A stretch of 64,000 nucleotides of DNA from Oxytricha trifallax. Its lineage: Eukaryota > Ciliophora > Spirotrichea > Sporadotrichida > Oxytrichidae. The position numbers and the translations under genes are program-made. How positions within the stretch are numbered: position 1 is the first letter of the stretch; each line of letters begins with the position of its first letter. The stretch covers positions 1 through 64,000 of the forward strand of contig ARYC01019563.1 of assembly GCA_000711775.1 (NCBI GenBank), given 5' to 3'. This document shows, piece by piece, positions 34,736 to 45,479 of this stretch. The notes below the pieces were generated by a model. That model ran no database searches. It worked only from the letters and a program-made list of their open reading frames with translations, and was not told the DNA's origin.

Positions 34736-34772
34736 TGGGCATTTTTTCACCATCACCTGGTGAAATTTTGAA
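34736..34772. repeat. Right border palindrome of element D
   Basis: GGGCATTTTTTCACCATCAC then CTGGTGAAATTTTG, matching 26316-26352 in 13 and 12 base blocks. It lies between the MT-A70-like gene and the truncated transposase at 34820. Confidence 0.55.
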
Positions 34773-34819
34773 GTAAATTAAAATTTTCTCCAAAATTTAT
34801 CCATCAACCCTGTATCAAA

Positions 34820-35400
34820 AATATCGAGATGTAGTTTATTATAATTTTTAGCGCCATACTATCTGCTTAAGACTGTGTGATAGGAACATATTTTCATCAA
34901 TGAATACTACTGTAAAAACCTCCTGCTGTAAATTTAAAAGAGCTGCTTATCTTTGAGGAAGCTGGTTTACTGGAGTGTCTTTCAAGAGTTTAATTATTTT
35001 CTTCTTTACATTAGTTTTTTTGTACAACTAACAAAGAGCAAAGCTTGAGATTTTAATATCAGGATGAGATCTGTGAATTAGTACGCATCTCTTAACTAAC
35101 CTTTTTCTCGAATGCTTGACTAAAGTATCTTGGCTGGTGATTGACACTCTAAAATTATCAGATATTAAAGATTACTTAGCTCGTTTTGTATTCATATTGA
35201 TGAATACATTTGCCGCCAAATTCTCAAACTCGTCAGGATCCTAGGAACCTGAATGCTACCCTTAGAAGCTTCTCTTTATAATTTGCAAATTTTAGCAACT
35301 TTCTAAATAGACAACCGTTTAATATAGGAAATAGTTCTAAAACTCATCATTTCTACTTTCTTCCCTTTGGATTTTAAATCCAAGAATCGGTGACATACAA
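34820..35400 (-). pseudogene. Transposase N-terminus of a third TBE-like family (F), truncated
   Basis: A helix-turn-helix start (MMSFRTISYIKRLSIQKVAK) is followed, after a frame change, by SDNFRVSITSQDTLVKHSRK, QLYKKTNVKKKIIKLLKDTP and QQEVFTVVFIDENMFLSHSL. The last carries the first catalytic Asp of a Tc1-type DDE domain. The reading stops at TGA near 34815, and the second and third catalytic motifs are absent. The cut lies next to the border palindrome of element D, so D may have landed in it. Confidence 0.65.
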
Positions 35401-35419
35401 TAATTAATCTTTATTTGTC

Positions 35420-36440
35420 ATAGGTACCATGGACAATAATGCTAGGAACCATATGTTTGTAATGGTTCCTATAAATTTAAATGTTAAAAAATGATGATTT
35501 ATAGAAGAATTGAGTAAAAAAGCATCTTTGCTCAAATGAATATGGGAAATTTTATGTATTCTGCATGATTCCTGGCTTCGACTATATCTCTTATATCTAT
35601 AAAGTAATGAAAGTATAAAGCAAAATATTGGTTGTATTCATAATATTTTACTACTTATGTATAGCTACACAATCTATTTTTATTAAGTTTTCTTTACTAT
35701 AAATAAATTATACTTAACTAATTATTTAGAATTAAGATTTGAGCAGTACATAATCTGATACAATACTAATGAAAGCCAATCATGATTTTTGCAATATACT
35801 CATGAATCCAAACTTTAAATCAGAATTTAAGTAAGTTTTCATTATTTACAGAAAAGTTTCATAATTAAATTTAACTCAAATTCATTCCTTTGCTCCTAAT
35901 TTTATAAATTAACTAAAATTGCAAAATTTAATATAAAACCAGTGAAGATGAAGGATTATAAATTGATGTTTATTAAAAAATAATATTATTAACTAAAATT
36001 ATTAAATGGAATTTAGTTCTTCCTAATCATAAGATGGAACCTTGAAGGATATATTTTTTGTTGGATCATAGTTAATAAGTTAAGAATTTAGTATTATATC
36101 CTAAATATATCATAATTATAACTAATAGGTTTCTTAAGAAACATACTTGGCATTAGCTACGACAAATAAACTTTTCGTATTATATGTCATGAATGACAAA
36201 ACTTAAACAATCAAAATTAAACTTAAAAGTTATGATTTTAATCTATTACTTAGTTAGAATAAAAAGAATATTTAATAGTTGAATATTAATAAAGAGTTTT
36301 AAGAAATGCAGCTAAAACCCTCAAAAAGAATCTATATCAACATTCAGACAAAAGTGTCAACATTCGGACATCGTTTTAAATATTCATTTCTAAGAATGTA
36401 AAATGAGCATAAGAGTGTGCGAAAAATATAAAAATATAGG
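35420..36440. other. AT-rich spacer
   Basis: No open frame of note and no repeat seen, except GATATAATACTAATG-like words and a repeated 'CAACATTCAGACA / CAACATTCGGACA' pair at 36339-36372. Confidence 0.5.
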
Positions 36441-36447
36441 TAATTAA

Positions 36448-37307
36448 ATGTAAGCCCTTCCTAAAACATACAAATTCTCAGTTTCATCTTGTAGATACTC
36501 AGGTTCTTTTTCAGCTGTCAATAAGCATTACTCACGAAGCCACCTTTTTGGGAAGATCCAGAAATACATGAATAAAGCGTTTGACTGTGATGAGGACAAC
36601 TTCAGATTCAGTCATCGGTAGTCTCTCAATGTGCACAAAAAGAAATGCTAAGAAATCACTGAAAACATGCTCATTAGGGATCTCAGACAATTAGCCAATC
36701 ACGACATAAAGCCCACTCATCTACTTTAGGATTTTCCATAGTTATTGAATGTGATGTACGAGTTCACAAAATTTTGTAAGAACTACACACAAATCAACTG
36801 CTAAGATGAGGAACTTTATTCTGAGCTGTAGTAATGGGCCCACCTTGGCAATTAAACTGTTTTGAATTAACTTATGACTACTTATCAGATGAACAGATAA
36901 AAGAGATTCCCATGCACCTTATACAAGATGAGGGCTATTTGTTTATGTGGGTCACGAATGGTAAACCCGAAGTTGCGCTTTCGTTCTTTAAAAAACACAA
37001 TTATAGATGGGTGGAAATCATCGGATGGATCAAAACAAACAAATCAGGAAACATTTATAAAGGGCCAGGAAGATACATGCAGCAAGGGATGGAGCTTTGC
37101 TTTGTGGGCTATGAAAACAACAAATCATTCAGCAAGTTGAAAACAAGCATAAATTTAAAAGTAGAGTCAATGCGGTTAATGTCATAAAAACGTGAAGGCC
37201 TTTACAAAATTTTAGAAAAATTAGTGTCTGGTGGGCCATACTTCGAAATATTTGGCAGATCTCACAACATCCGGAAATATTGGACTACCATAGGTAACTA
37301 GCTCTGA
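36448..37307 (+). pseudogene. MT-A70 family N6-adenine methyltransferase-like gene (GPPW variant)
   Basis: The start MQALPKTYKFSVSSCRYSGS at 36448 and the N-terminal helical region (HLFGKIQKYMNKAFDCDED, NMLIRDLRQLANHD, LNVMYEFTKFCKNYTQINC) are open to 36828. One frame change follows. The MT-A70 domain is then open from AVVMGPPWQLNCFEL (usual DPPW) through IQDEGYLFMWVTNGK, EIIGWIKTNKSGNIYKGPG, QQGMELCFVGYENN, NLKVESMRLMS and PYFEIFGRSHNIRKYW to GNQL-TGA. This matches the METTL3/MTA1 C-terminus including FGR.HN and the final GNQL. GC content (~40%) exceeds the flanks. It is either a degenerate germline copy or a macronucleus-destined gene with a boundary at the frame change. Confidence 0.8.
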
Positions 37308-37502
37308 TATAAATTGCGTTTTAATTTTAAGAAAAATAATTAACTTAAATAGTCATATTCGTATTTAAGAGAAATTAAAAATAATTAAGATTTATTGGAG
37401 ATCTTAATTATAAAAACATTCTCAACTCAAAGTAATGTAATGTTATCTTAATTTTGTGTATTAAATATAGGGTATTAATTTTTAATAATGAAATATGGTA
37501 TT

Positions 37503-37706
37503 TCAAATAGATATATATTACCTTTTCTTTTCTTCAAGCATCAAGACATGCAAGAGGACAGTCCACTTTACACTTACTTTTAGTGACCAGTGGTGCGCCT
37601 TTAGCGAACAGTTAGGCCAAGCACGTTTCATTGACGGTGCTAAGATGAGCCTAAAATTTTGATATTTTCCCATTTTTTCTTCTTCATCGTCGTCTTCTTC
37701 GCTCAC
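37503..37706 (-). CDS. Small ORF with acidic start, unidentified
   Basis: An acidic stretch SEEDDDEEEKMGKYQNFRLI is followed by SMKRAWPNCSLKAHHWSLKV and a basic end; TGA at 37503. The first ATG is internal (MGKYQ). Slightly GC-richer than the surroundings. No family recognised. Confidence 0.25.
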
Positions 37707-37859
37707 ACAATTAAGATAACATTTAATTAACTTAAATATTCAAACAAATTTTACAGATTATTCTCTATCTGATAGTTTTAGATCATTTCGTGGAAATTAA
37801 TTTTCAATTTCACTTGTGCCAACTTATGGTTAGTTTATTTGAGTTTACACGTTGCCCAG

Positions 37860-38620
37860 CTTGCTATTTTTTCTTTTGAGAAAATTTGGTAAAGTTAATT
37901 TCCCTTCGTATGAGTCTCCACTCCGACTGGAATGTATTCTTTGAGTCCTTCATTATTTAGTCATTTGCCTAATTCTTTAATGTAGAAATTGAAGCCGCCT
38001 GTTACAATGATTCTTTGTTTCTAACATTTTTATTATAGAGATCTCATCATACACATCAATCTATTCTAAAGTTCTTTGACTTAGTCGTTAAGCTTTGGAG
38101 GTATGTAAGCTTAAATTATGTGTAGTGAGAATCCTCCCACATTTAGTATGGTCAAAGATATATACTACTTTAAGAATATTCCATTATTTAGCATCAGTAC
38201 TCCTCTGTTCCTGGCTAGTTGAGTGTGCGCTATGTTCTAGTTGTTAATCTCTATCATCCTTGTAAGTCTAGTCTTTGCGAGTCCTATAAAGTCTGGTTAT
38301 TTGTACTCGATTACTCTCAATAGCTAGTCTTGTTTGAGTTTTGAGTTAATATCTCTCACATTTTGTAGATAAATATCTAGCTCAATTTACTGCAGAGCTA
38401 TCTATCTTTTATTGTTGATGGTTTGTTCCTTCCTTTTGCTGCGTCAGTTTTCTGCAAATCTCTATGTTTTTCTAACCCATCCTTCAACTTCTCTTTGGGG
38501 CTGGTAAAATTGAAGTTGTCAATCGTTATTGAGTTTAATACTAAAATTACCTAAATCTTTGTAACTTTTTTTATTATTCGATTAGAACATTTTAATTATA
38601 AATTTTCTAAATATTTGAGT
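37860..38620 (-). mobile_element. LINE fragment: endonuclease N-terminal part only
   Basis: Homologous to 22000-22640 of LINE 2. The frame stays open from QQIELDIYLQNVRDINSKLK through FIGLAKTRL, QLARNRGVLMLNNGIF, LHIIQAYIPPKLND and QRIIVTGGFNFYIKELGK to TGA near 37975. The GDFN motif reads GGFN, and the ETK motif reads AKT. No RT follows. A 5'-only remnant is unusual because LINE copies are normally truncated at the 5' end. Confidence 0.8.
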
Positions 38621-38629
38621 TCAAATTTA

Positions 38630-40180
38630 AACTTTCAAATTAGTCCTCCAGTGATTTCTAGTTTGTTAGTTTGTTAGAGTTTTCATTTAAATGCATTCTT
38701 CGCCCTATCCTATGTTGTTATCCTGCCTACATTTAGTTCCCTCCTTTTTTCATTTCTTAATTTTTAATTAGTTTTTATTTTTCTTTTTAAGTTAATACAT
38801 TGATATATTTTTACCTTTCACACTAAAAACATTTTGCCTAAGTACTATAAAGTAACCTAGATTAAGTTGAAATAAAGATTTGAGTAATTGCTCAGGTTTC
38901 AAGATTCATAGTTAATACCTAAACAAGCCAAGTGAGGAGCTCTACTACTTCCTAATAAACTCAAATATTTCTCAATTCTCTATTTTATCAGCAATACATA
39001 TGAATAAATGCAAAAGCCCTTACAGTTTCTTTTTATAGAAATGGCAATTCTTTCAATTTAGCATTAAAAAACTTTGTAATTCCTTAAATCTAGTCATAAA
39101 ACTATCACTTATGAATAGTTGGCTATTAAGATTATGTGCATGACCAAGCAAGGAAGTAGTTCCTTTAAAAATATATTGGCAACTGACAGAATATTTCACC
39201 TTAACTACCGCTAGATTATTACTATCTATCACTATGTTGCGTCCATTTACTCTATTTGAGTCATTAATGAAATTGTCTATTCTTATTGGTTGCCCTTCAG
39301 ATCGAATAGCTTTAATTGATATTTATAACTTCTAAGGAACAATAATTGTTCTCAAGATTCATAAAGATATTTCTTTTTTTTCTATTATTGTTTGAACAAT
39401 TTATATAGAGAAGGACTACTCCAAAACTACAATCTACAAAAACGATAAGAATTAAGCAGTTATACAGACTTAATTTAAAATCTTAATTTCAAGATATATG
39501 TTTATTGATAAATGAAATACTGAATCATTATCAACATAATTTATAGGTATACTAGCTTGTATATTTGCTTAAATTTGTATTTTTGATTATAATAGAATAA
39601 TTTAAAGTGTTTATAGCTTGTAATATTCGTAATATTGCCTTAAATAATTTTAGATTAGCTTGAATTTACATTAAAATAGTCATTAAACTAAATTGAATTG
39701 CCTCACAAATCATCTTTTGTTAGCTAGTATATTATTAATTTATAGTGCATCATAATAAATAATTGCTGTCATTCTTTGGGAAATAAATCATTTGCTTAAA
39801 ATGTAGGAAAGTTCATATTAATTTAATTATTTTTGAATGAATCTTATAACATTAATTATAACTTATTGATACACAACACTTAATTGCATTTGTAAATTTT
39901 TTAACTCAATTATATTAGTTTGTAAACATTAAATAACTAAACAACATCTTACAAATTATATAATAGAAACTGGTTAATAAGTCAATCAACCACAAAAAAT
40001 GAATCATGTTATGGATTGTATAGAATTTTGTGGGCATTTTCAATTTAATAAAATTATTAATCCTCACAATTGATGCTAAATATAAACATGTATATAAATG
40101 TATTAATATTAATTATCTCTTTCATAAATTAAGCAATCCTGCAATCTATATTCTATATCAAATCAACAGATAATTTTGAA
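38630..40180. other. AT-rich region with one weak ORF
   Basis: On the minus strand at about 39370-39060 a TGA-free stretch reads IRSEGQPIRIDNFINDSNRV and VNGRNIVIDSNNLAVVKVKY. It is unidentified, and chance openness cannot be excluded at this base composition. Nothing else is supported. Confidence 0.35.
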
Positions 40181-40189
40181 TAAATCAAA

Positions 40190-40455
40190 AACAGCAATTG
40201 AAAACATAAATGCAGTTTACCTCAAGAAGCCAACCAATGGCATAACTACAAAAAAGGTGGATGATGAGTCTTATGCGTTTCCAAGGCAGCAAAGAGTAAT
40301 AAAGCCATGCTAAACGAAGTAGTTAATTAGAAGCTTGAAAACAGAGTTAAGTGGTCCAAATAATTAGTCTTCTTCTACTTCTGTACTATGTGAAGAACAG
40401 CACTAAAACTAGTTGCATCTTGTTTGGGGACAGTTCATTCAATTAAGACGATGAG
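40190..40455 (+). CDS. Unidentified coding-like segment
   Basis: About 90 codons, open, with no ATG, ending in TGA near 40455. Reads IENINAVYLKKPTNGITTKK, DDESYAFPRQQRVIKP and LSGPNNQSSSTSVLCEE. GC content rises here relative to both sides. It may be an exon or a macronucleus-destined segment. Confidence 0.3.
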
Positions 40456-40645
40456 TGAGGTATTGATGAAGTAATGTTCAATAAAATGAGTAGAGTAAAA
40501 AATGTTAAATCACAAAAATTGCTATTAAAATAAAGAAGTGATTGTATTTATAATAAGATACTGGAAGAAAGGTGTTCACTAGCAAGTGGTCATAAAGACA
40601 ATTTATAATTATAATAATTAGATTACATTGACTCTATTAAATTTA

Positions 40646-41302
40646 AAATGATAATTTATAAGGGCCAAGCCCTTTTCATTTCAGTTCTTATTCTTCTAAG
40701 TTTGATTATAAAACTTCCACGAGCGGTCTATTGAATTTATAATATTCAAAGAGGTCTCTTTTATAGATAATCTTAGACCTTTGTGCTCTCTCTTTTGTAG
40801 TTATTGCTAGGTATTTCAGCAAGTTTATAAATAGGTCATGTTAATCTTCTTCCACAAGGATACAAATTATTCCAAACATATCAGCCAAGCTTCCTAGGAT
40901 TGCAGCTCTGGAACTGCCGTTAGACTGGATCAGAATCTGATCGGTATTCATCAGGAACTTGTATGCGTTTGGATCATCGTTAATGATGCCTATTCCTGGT
41001 GCCACATATACTCAGAGGCATCTAAAATTAGTCAAAACCATTTGTCTCGTGATTCTGTTTCAATGTCTTCATTATCAACTTCTAATAGAAGCTTGGTAAG
41101 GTCTAATCTGCTCAAACAGATATTTTGAGAATATTTTTTGTGAGAATTTTTGAAAATTCTTCCCAGTCATGCCTTTGTTCGAAATCCAGGCCTCCATATA
41201 AATTGTTGGGGAGTGTAAGTTATAAAATTTTAACAATGTGTTTATTTTCAACTCATTCCAATGTGCTTCATATATGAGACCTTTTATTTGTTTCCACTCC
41301 AT
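40646..41302 (-). pseudogene. Unidentified gene, three frames
   Basis: It starts MEWKQIKGLIYEAHWNELKI at 41302, with TIYMEAWISNKGMTGKNFQK. After a frame change it reads LDLTKLLLEVDNEDIETESR and then, in a third frame, APGIGIINDDPNAYKFLMNT, GSSRAAILGSLADMFGIICI and LFINLLKYLAITTKERAQRS, ending TGA near 40646. The protein-like composition is continuous across the three pieces, so either short introns or lesions separate them. No family recognised. Confidence 0.45.
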
Positions 41303-41309
41303 ATATATT

Positions 41310-42060
41310 AAATCTTTAAATCTTTTATATTTTATTAAAGTATCTTATAAAAAATGTAAATAGGATGAAAGCAAGTATTAATTATTACTAATATATGTTG
41401 AGCGACGAGGAACACAAAACTACAACTTTGTCATCTTGAATGCAAATGATGGAAGCAAAAATTTGGAAAAATTCTAAAAACACATATTGAAACTACTACT
41501 CATTCAGTCGTTGGAAGAATAAATGTTGCATGCACAACTTCTGGAGCAATGCAATCAGGAGTACCAAAAAAAGTAGGGTAGGTAAATACTTCTAAAAATC
41601 CTAATGCCATCTTTAATAATTTATGGCCCCTATTTAATACACATATATTAGTAGTAAATAATACTAATTATATAATAGAGATCTCTAATTAAATTTTGAT
41701 CTCTTATTTCAATTTACCTTTCAAGTTATTATCTATCTATCTCTCTAGAATGAAAGCAAATAAAATAAGCTACCAAATACAATAAATTAGTTTGTACAGT
41801 CTGTGTTATTTAAAAGTTATTAGCTTTTGTTTAGATTTTAATTACCCTTATTCTATCTTTTAATATTGATAACTTTATTGTATATTTAGAGTTGCTAGGC
41901 CATCCTAAAGTTTGAATAATCTACCAGTCAGAGATCAAGAACTCCCGTTTCTCATAGTAGTTGTACTCATTCATGAGACTGGCAAATACTAACTTGAGGA
42001 TGACTAGAAAAAAGGAAGTTCAGGCATTGAAAAGTTACTGATTTCACTTTTAAAGATGCA
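41310..42060 (+). other. Mixed AT-rich region with weak coding-like parts
   Basis: A plus-strand stretch near 41405-41630 is TGA-free (RRGTQNYNFVILNANDGSKN, EEQMLHAQLLEQCNQEY), and another lies at 41915-42150. Neither can be assigned. Confidence 0.25.
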
Positions 42061-42295
42061 AAGCTGTAAATATTCCTTCACTTTGACTTTGAAAAGTTTA
42101 AATTTTTTCTCTTTTCAAATGGGCTTTGGATTACTCTCATCAATGCTCTCAGCAACTATTCTTAGATGAGTTGGATTGATGCAAGCAGACTGATTCAAAC
42201 TGCCCGCTTAAAGGCTTTTAGCAACGCTAATCTCAAAAAGTTATTTCCCAGACAGCATTCATTGCCTAAGTCAATTTTAATTAAGTGAATATAAC
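42060..42295 (+). CDS. Unidentified coding-like segment
   Basis: About 80 codons open to TGA: KVTDFTFKDAKLQIFLHFDF, LWITLINALSNYSQMSWIDA, RLKAFSNANLKKLFPRQHS. Alternating hydrophobic and polar residues look protein-like. There is no start codon; a TGA precedes the Lys. Possibly an exon of a larger decayed gene extending upstream from 41900. Confidence 0.3.
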
Positions 42296-42339
42296 ACTTT
42301 GAATTATTGGTAGTTCTGAGATAACAGTAATGAAAACAA

Positions 42340-42890
42340 ATGTAGGGGTAAACTTGTATGAGGCTCTATTCTAAGGTCACTTCTCTACGCACTAGGCACT
42401 ATCTGAAGGCGGTTGAATGTCCGACTCAGACATCTTTAATACAAGCCGAGATAAGAGAGCATCTTTGTTTAAAAGATCAAATCATGCCACTTTATAAGCG
42501 CGTTTCACATGTCTTATCATGGTATCCGGAGTATTGCCGGAGCCCTTATCGCAAGAATTAGTTTTCTCTACCTAGAATATCGCTTTCTTCTGAGAGCAGT
42601 CCGAATATCGCCCTGATACAGTGAAGTTGACTAGGCAGATTCCTCTCGCTATTATCAGACTTTCAGATTAGAATCATTACACTCTATTGGACTGCCTAAG
42701 GATATGTGTGAGCACCTCTTGCTTACTCAACGCTATTTCGTTTGTCCTTTAATCTTGTTTGCAGTTACACTGACAATTTTGAATCTCGAATAAGTCTATT
42801 AGCTTAGGGAGGCGATACTTCTAGTTAGAAGGAATTGTAGGTGTCTAGAGAACAAGCAACGTAGAGTAGATCATTTTCAACCAATTCCCC
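42340..42890 (+). other. GC-richer island, unidentified
   Basis: The base composition is near 42% GC against ~25-30% around it. From ATG 42358 the frame is open for 88 codons to TGA (MRLYSKVTSLRTRHYLKAVE, YPEYCRSPYRKN), and a second TGA-free stretch overlaps in another frame (MSDSDIFNTSRDKRASLFKR). No RNA-gene fold or known domain was recognised. Candidates are a macronucleus-destined segment or a captured gene. Confidence 0.35.
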
Positions 42891-42899
42891 CATTTTTAT

Positions 42900-44940
42900 A
42901 ATTTCAGAATCATTTATTAATTGTCAAATAATATTGATCGCAACATGCGGATCGCTTGAGAGGTGCAAGTAGCAGGTGGTACTGCCAAAATCATATATTT
43001 CTTTGTTTTTTCTCTTGAGATATTTCTTTATTTGTTTGAGTAAGTACCATGAGTTGGATTATAATGATACTTCACTCTTACAGGTGTTCCTTCACGCTGT
43101 TGTTTAGCATTCCCCATTCTGATACCTTCGTCAAAAAGAGTTGAATGTGCTATTATAACAATATTTGCAGGTTGATGCCTAGCTGGGTCCATTAGAGATT
43201 TTTTATTAATATTAATAAATAAATAATTAACTATTAAGTTTTATATTAAGAGCAATAGAGTTTTTGTTGCATTATAATTTAAGATAGATTAACTTTCCAT
43301 TCATAATCAACATATGAAATTTATAATTTTGTTTTTATGTAAAATAATCATATTGAATATCTTCAAAGAAGTTTCTTATTTTATTATTTAATTTAAACAA
43401 ACCTATTACTCTTTTATATTAAATATCAATAGTTTATTTGTACATTATATACCAGATGAGTAATCAGATTAGGTGACTGCGTCATTGATTAAGTTCTTTG
43501 GTTACTCTAGTTGTGCGCTTTAATTTAGAGGGACAGTCGGCAACTTTTATTTCTTGGAAACTTTGTGTTCCTCAAAGTAGTTTTCCATTTCAACATTTTA
43601 TGTCTAAGGTTTTGTTGAAGTTTGAGACGAGACTTAGGCTTTCTTATCATCTTCCTATCCTCATATTACTCTTATTAGGTCTTTTAATTCAATATTTTTA
43701 CAGAGAGTTATTAGATTAAGAATTATCTAGTCTTTTCTTACATATTTGTGCATATAAATACTTAATACAGTATTTAGTTCTAAACTTATGTGCCACTGCG
43801 GAGTATTTTAGAAGTATTGAATATTTGCATCATTTTTAAACGAAAGTAGTACTAACGCTGTGGCTATAGTTTGAATAATTGTGAGTTAAAATTCCATGTT
43901 AATGTGTAAACTTTTAATCTAGTCTATAAGTTAAAGATCTATGAGTTCATCAATTAAGTCCAATTCATGTTATGTGGGCAGTCTTATTTAAGAGTGTGTT
44001 AGATGTTTATTGAGTTATAATCTAAGTGTAGTATTGTGTTCAGTCATATCATTGAAAAGTTCTAATAAATTAATTCTGTGGCCCCCTGAGGTTTTATTGA
44101 ATCCATCTGAGATAGCGTAGATTAAAGCTTATATAATTCACTTTTTTTGAGTTTGCGCTTATATATTTTACTTATTTTGTTGGTTCCTCCGTAAGGGGAG
44201 GGTTTTATTAAATTGCTCCGTTGAAGAGGTATATCATTTCTGATTTATCGTTACGACTCCAATCAAGTTTTTATATTCAATTTTATATAAACAAATATAT
44301 CTGACCAATGATTATTAATATTCAATCTATTTCAATCAGAGAAATAATATGATTAAAAAATAAGTAATTATGTTTGTAAGAAACTGATTCAAAGCTTAAA
44401 TAGATAATTTATTAAAAAAATAAGAAGGAAGCTGATAATAAAGGAAAATTATTAACTTTTAAAATGCTAATTACTATAATAAAAATGCTTTTCCTGCAAG
44501 ATATATTGAAGCAATGACTCATGTAAATAAATAAAAGTAAATGGAATTAGAGAAGCCAAAGTTAATGGCAATTAAGATGAGTAAATTGCAAAAATGATGA
44601 AGAAAATAGATATTCAAATGGAATAATGATGAATTCTTTTATCCATTAATGAATAAAATTATAACATCATAAACTAATATATATATATTTACAATAAAAT
44701 TTAAATAAAAAGTATGCATTTTAAAAGAATCATGCAACAAGTATGAATATGCATTACTTAAAATTAAAATTTTATCATTTGTATTTATGGTCTTTTCTTT
44801 TTTTGTTTCATTTAGATAATAATTACACGCTAAAAATTATTGAATTAAATTTAATTAAAAAATTATCATTATTATATATAATAATGATAGTTGTATAGAG
44901 TGTTATCGAAATAACTGAACATTGTTTGAAAAGGCAAACT
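42900..44940. other. AT-rich region, no supported gene
   Basis: 43480-44230 is somewhat richer in G on the plus strand but has only short frames. No repeat structure was found. Confidence 0.45.
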
Positions 44941-44949
44941 TATGCTCAC

Positions 44950-45400
44950 TAATAGCATTCCAATCTGAAGAATCATCAAGTGAAGCTAAAAAGTACAATT
45001 TTTATCATAATATTTTGCTCGTCCATCTACCAATACCTTCCTAGAATGCTTATTTCTTGTCGTTATAATTATGCCATTATCACTACCTTCATCGATAGAG
45101 TACAAGTATGGAACTTGGTGGGAGTGAAAGAAATACTATTACTTCACTATCGAGATCTTCTATTATTTTATTATGAAATATCTTTAATCAAATAATGATG
45201 AGAAAAAAGATATGAGGTTTAAATTGTAAAGAAAGCATACTCACTTGTTTTCAATGAAGACTATAGTTATTTTAAATCACAATTTTTAATACATTTTGAA
45301 GAATCTTAAGGTGAAGATTCAAAATTCATTTTTTATCATAATTTTCGTGTTTTTCATCTGCCCAAAACTTCTTAGAATGTCTATATCTTGTGATTTAAAT
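44950..45400 (+). repeat. Diverged direct repeat, ~95 bp, two copies
   Basis: The copies at about 44966-45065 and 45298-45395 share GAAGAATC, GTGAAG, TTTTTATCATAAT and CTTCTTAGAATG-type blocks in the same order, with many substitutions between them. The first copy lies in an open frame of 71 codons (MKLKSTIFIIIFCSSIYQYL) that is probably fortuitous. Confidence 0.45.
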
Positions 45401-45479
45401 CATATTGCTCTCTGTAATCTAAATAATCTTAGTATGGCACATGCATGTAGCTTTTAAAATACAATTTTTTCATTCTCGA

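Larger units (their letters stand above)
26316..34772. mobile_element. TBE-like transposon D, split by a group-B TBE
   Basis: Without the nested TBE this is ~4.3 kb, the normal TBE size. It holds a 22-kDa-like gene (minus), a DDE transposase (plus) and an MT-A70-like gene (minus). Near-palindromic sequences of about 36 bp containing GGCATTTTTTCAC and GGTGAAATTTTG lie at both borders (26316-26352 and 34736-34772). They can be aligned either directly or inverted. That the three genes form one element is inference from spacing and from these border sequences. Confidence 0.5.

Noticed and set aside
37185-37187. TAA as the stop of the MT-A70-like frame
   Set aside because: The domain continues in frame through TAA and a later TAG to GNQL-TGA, matching family C-termini, so TAA encodes Gln here.
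42340-42890. rRNA or tRNA gene
   Set aside because: No cloverleaf or conserved rRNA core sequence could be found on either strand.
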